Shown: piece after piece, positions 30,723 to 31,793 of the stretch
How positions within the stretch are numbered: the first letter of the stretch is position 1
Layout: the number at the start of each line of letters is the position of its first letter
Source of the DNA: Verrucomicrobiota bacterium
GTDB lineage: Bacteria; Verrucomicrobiota; Verrucomicrobiia; Limisphaerales; JAEYXS01
Direction of reading: 5' to 3'
DNA: 31,793 nucleotides
Assembly (NCBI GenBank): GCA_023431185.1
Contig: JAEYXS010000058.1
Location: 1-31,793 of the forward strand
Notes under the pieces: model-generated
Databases searched by the model: none
The model's input: only the letters and a program-made list of their open reading frames with translations
What the model was told of the DNA's origin: nothing
Made by a program: the position numbers and the translations under genes

Positions 30723-31451
30723 ATGCTCGGCGAAATCCGCAACCAACACGGCGAACGCATCGACTACACCCTCCACGCGGGCGCGCCCGGCTCGAAGAAC
30801 ATCGTCGTGCTCGGCCATGGCGTCACCGGCAACAAAGACCGCCCCTTCGTCGTCGCCCTTGCCCAAGGCTTGGAGCAAGCGGGTCTGAACGCCCTTCGCA
30901 TCTCCTTCTCCGGCAATGGTGCCTCCGAAGGCAAATTCACCGACTCCAACATCACCAAGGAAGTCGCCGACCTCGGCTCCGTGCTCGATGCCTTGAAAGG
31001 CTGGCACGTCGGCTACATCGGCCACAGCATGGGCGGCGCCGTCGGCGTCATCCGCACCAGCACCGATGACCGCATCAAGTACCTCGTCTCCCTCGCCGGC
31101 ATGGTCACCACCAAGGCTTTTGCCGAACGCGAATTCGGCATGGTCACACCCGGCAAAGGCAATATGTGGGACGACGAAGCCTGCCCGCTCTCCCAAGCCT
31201 ACATGGACGACCTCCGCGGCCTCGACACCCTCGTGCCCCGCGCCCCGCTGATCAAAGTCCCTTGGCTCCTCGTCCACGGCACGGAAGACGATGTCGTCTT
31301 TCCGCAAGACTCCCTCGATATCTTCGCCCAGGCCAACCAACCCGTGAGCCTCCTCCAGATCAAAGGCTCCAACCACGTCTTCGCCGGCGCCCACACCACC
31401 CCCATGGTCGAAGCCGTGACGGCTTGGGTGAAAGCCCGGTCGAATTCGTGA
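30723..31451 (+). CDS. Alpha/beta hydrolase (serine hydrolase)
   Basis: This is a cytosolic-type alpha/beta-hydrolase. From the ATG at 30723 it has 242 residues. The nucleophile is Ser102 in GHSMGG, the acid is Asp189 or Asp190 in HGTEDDVV, and the His is His218 in GSNHVF. The oxyanion region is LGHGVTGNKDR. Substrates are unknown; short esters or thioesters are common in this group. The upstream ATG at 30693 and a TTG at 30627 are in frame, but the first recognisable strand begins after 30723. The TGA stop lies inside a split copy of repeat A, so the gene end and the repeat are fused. It is divergent from the TPR gene. Confidence 0.87.
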   Translation: MLGEIRNQHGERIDYTLHAGAPGSKNIVVLGHGVTGNKDRPFVVALAQGLEQAGLNALRISFSGNGASEGKFTDSNITKEVADLGSVLDALKGWHVGYIGHSMGGAVGVIRTSTDDRIKYLVSLAGMVTTKAFAEREFGMVTPGKGNMWDDEACPLSQAYMDDLRGLDTLVPRAPLIKVPWLLVHGTEDDVVFPQDSLDIFAQANQPVSLLQIKGSNHVFAGAHTTPMVEAVTAWVKARSNS

Positions 31452-31501
31452 TCGTCCTGAACCCCGCGCCGCTTAGGTCGGGGCGTTCTCGTCGTCGTCC
31501 T
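31447..31501. repeat. Repeat A copy 4, split by an inserted hairpin
   Basis: The left half, CGTGATCGTCCT (31447-31458), and the right half, CGTTCTCGTCGTCGTCCT (31484-31501), together match copies 1 and 2 of repeat A. Exactly between them lies a 25-nt insert carrying the hairpin element described next. The hydrolase stop codon TGA (31449-31451) is inside the left half. Confidence 0.75.
31459..31483. repeat. 22-nt hairpin element, copy 1 (inside repeat A)
   Basis: CCCCG pairs with CGGGG, then a bulged C, then GCC pairs with GGT around a 5-nt loop. The second copy is at 31662-31685. The 25 bases are absent from the other repeat A copies, so this is an insertion relative to them. Confidence 0.65.
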
Positions 31502-31525
31502 TCATCCACGATCCCAAACCGGAGC

Positions 31526-31543
31526 CGCGGACGTCAGTCCGCG
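31526..31543. repeat. Palindrome CGCGGAC-GTCA-GTCCGCG
   Basis: This is a perfect 7-bp stem with a 4-nt loop. It shares the core GCGGAC-N4-GTCCGC with the groL terminator stem (137-152) but has no T-tract, so it may be a relative that does not terminate transcription. Confidence 0.5.
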
Positions 31544-31661
31544 CTAACTCAGTTAGGTAAGGATGAGTTTCACCTCGTCCCAAACTAGACCTGGAGGCTT
31601 TCAAAAACCAAGAACAGGCTCATGGAATCATGAGCGATCCGTAAATCGTCCTTCGTAAATT

Positions 31662-31685
31662 CACCCCGCACCTCTTGGTCGGGGT
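31662..31685. repeat. 22-nt hairpin element, copy 2
   Basis: The layout is the same as copy 1: CCCCG with CGGGG, a bulged C and ACC with GGT, with a 4-nt loop. The A-T pair here replaces the G-T pair of copy 1, so pairing is kept despite the base change. It sits between CGTAAAT-type repeats (31640-31661 and 31686-31699). Confidence 0.6.
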
Positions 31686-31793
31686 CGTAAATTAAATCGT
31701 TCCCCGAAGTGACCTCCCATCCAGTTTGTTCAATGTGACACTCCGCGATAGCATCCTGTTCTGCGGCACTCTAGCCACCAGTCCACACCTCCC

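Larger units (their letters stand above)
31452..31793. other. Repeat-rich right end without a convincing gene
   Basis: Repeat A, two hairpin elements, a GCGGAC palindrome and CGTAAAT-type repeats fill 31447-31700. The remainder to the window edge shows no feature I can support. A minus-strand reading frame without a start codon crosses 31585-31756 and is discussed among the rejected items. Confidence 0.5.

Noticed and set aside
31585..31756. Minus-strand open frame at the right end reading like a protein tail (ends SLFLVFESLQV)
   Set aside because: It follows an in-frame TAG, has no start codon and runs through the hairpin element and CGTAAAT repeats. It is most likely accidental, though a truncated gene is possible.

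Overview
The window is GC-rich, gene-dense bacterial chromosome. It most likely comes from a member of the Verrucomicrobiota (Pedosphaera/Limisphaerales-like). This is inferred from a DUF1549/DUF1553 c-type cytochrome protein paired with a Tat-exported DUF1501 protein, a Tat-exported sugar-isomerase-like TIM barrel, weak or absent Shine-Dalgarno sites before most genes, and families of short intergenic repeats that sit at stop codons. No phage, transposase, CRISPR or rRNA is visible.

Layout. Positions 1-4193 carry a chaperone cluster on the minus strand (dnaK, groS, groL). It ends in a clear terminator, and a possible sigma-54 promoter and operator array lie upstream. A DUF1963-type protein follows (4462-5985, minus). 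Positions 6196-11234 (minus) hold a small type II fatty-acid/polyketide-like set: a FabF-type ketosynthase, a catalytically dead ketosynthase partner and a FabG reductase joined by ATGA overlaps, then an acyl carrier protein, a Tat-exported TIM-barrel protein and a hot-dog thioesterase. Positions 11330-15889 (minus) hold the DUF1501 and PSCyt1/DUF1549/DUF1553 pair. Positions 16100-18370 are a poorer, lower-GC stretch with a palindrome cluster, a membrane-anchored J-domain protein, two small ORFs and the decayed tail of a second cyclase gene. A GAF-class III nucleotide cyclase follows (18522-19772, minus).

On the plus strand come gcvT-gcvH with a terminator, then a two-gene operon of a fused double adenylate kinase and a two-domain PPK2 (polyphosphate:AMP phosphotransferase). 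Together these two could turn AMP plus polyphosphate into ATP. Next, on the minus strand, is an MscS channel with a C-terminal cyclic-nucleotide-binding domain, which could be an effector for the cyclase about 5 kb away, and a secreted PQQ-type beta-propeller protein with its own terminator. A plus-strand tRNA-Gln(UUG), a minus-strand TMTC-like membrane/TPR protein and a plus-strand alpha/beta hydrolase complete the window.

The most interesting items are the polyP-to-ATP operon, the KS/dead-KS/FabG/ACP cluster, the cyclase-tail remnant with an 11-nt deletion, the cyclase plus cyclic-nucleotide-gated channel pair, and a 22-nt hairpin element that splits one of the stop-codon repeats.
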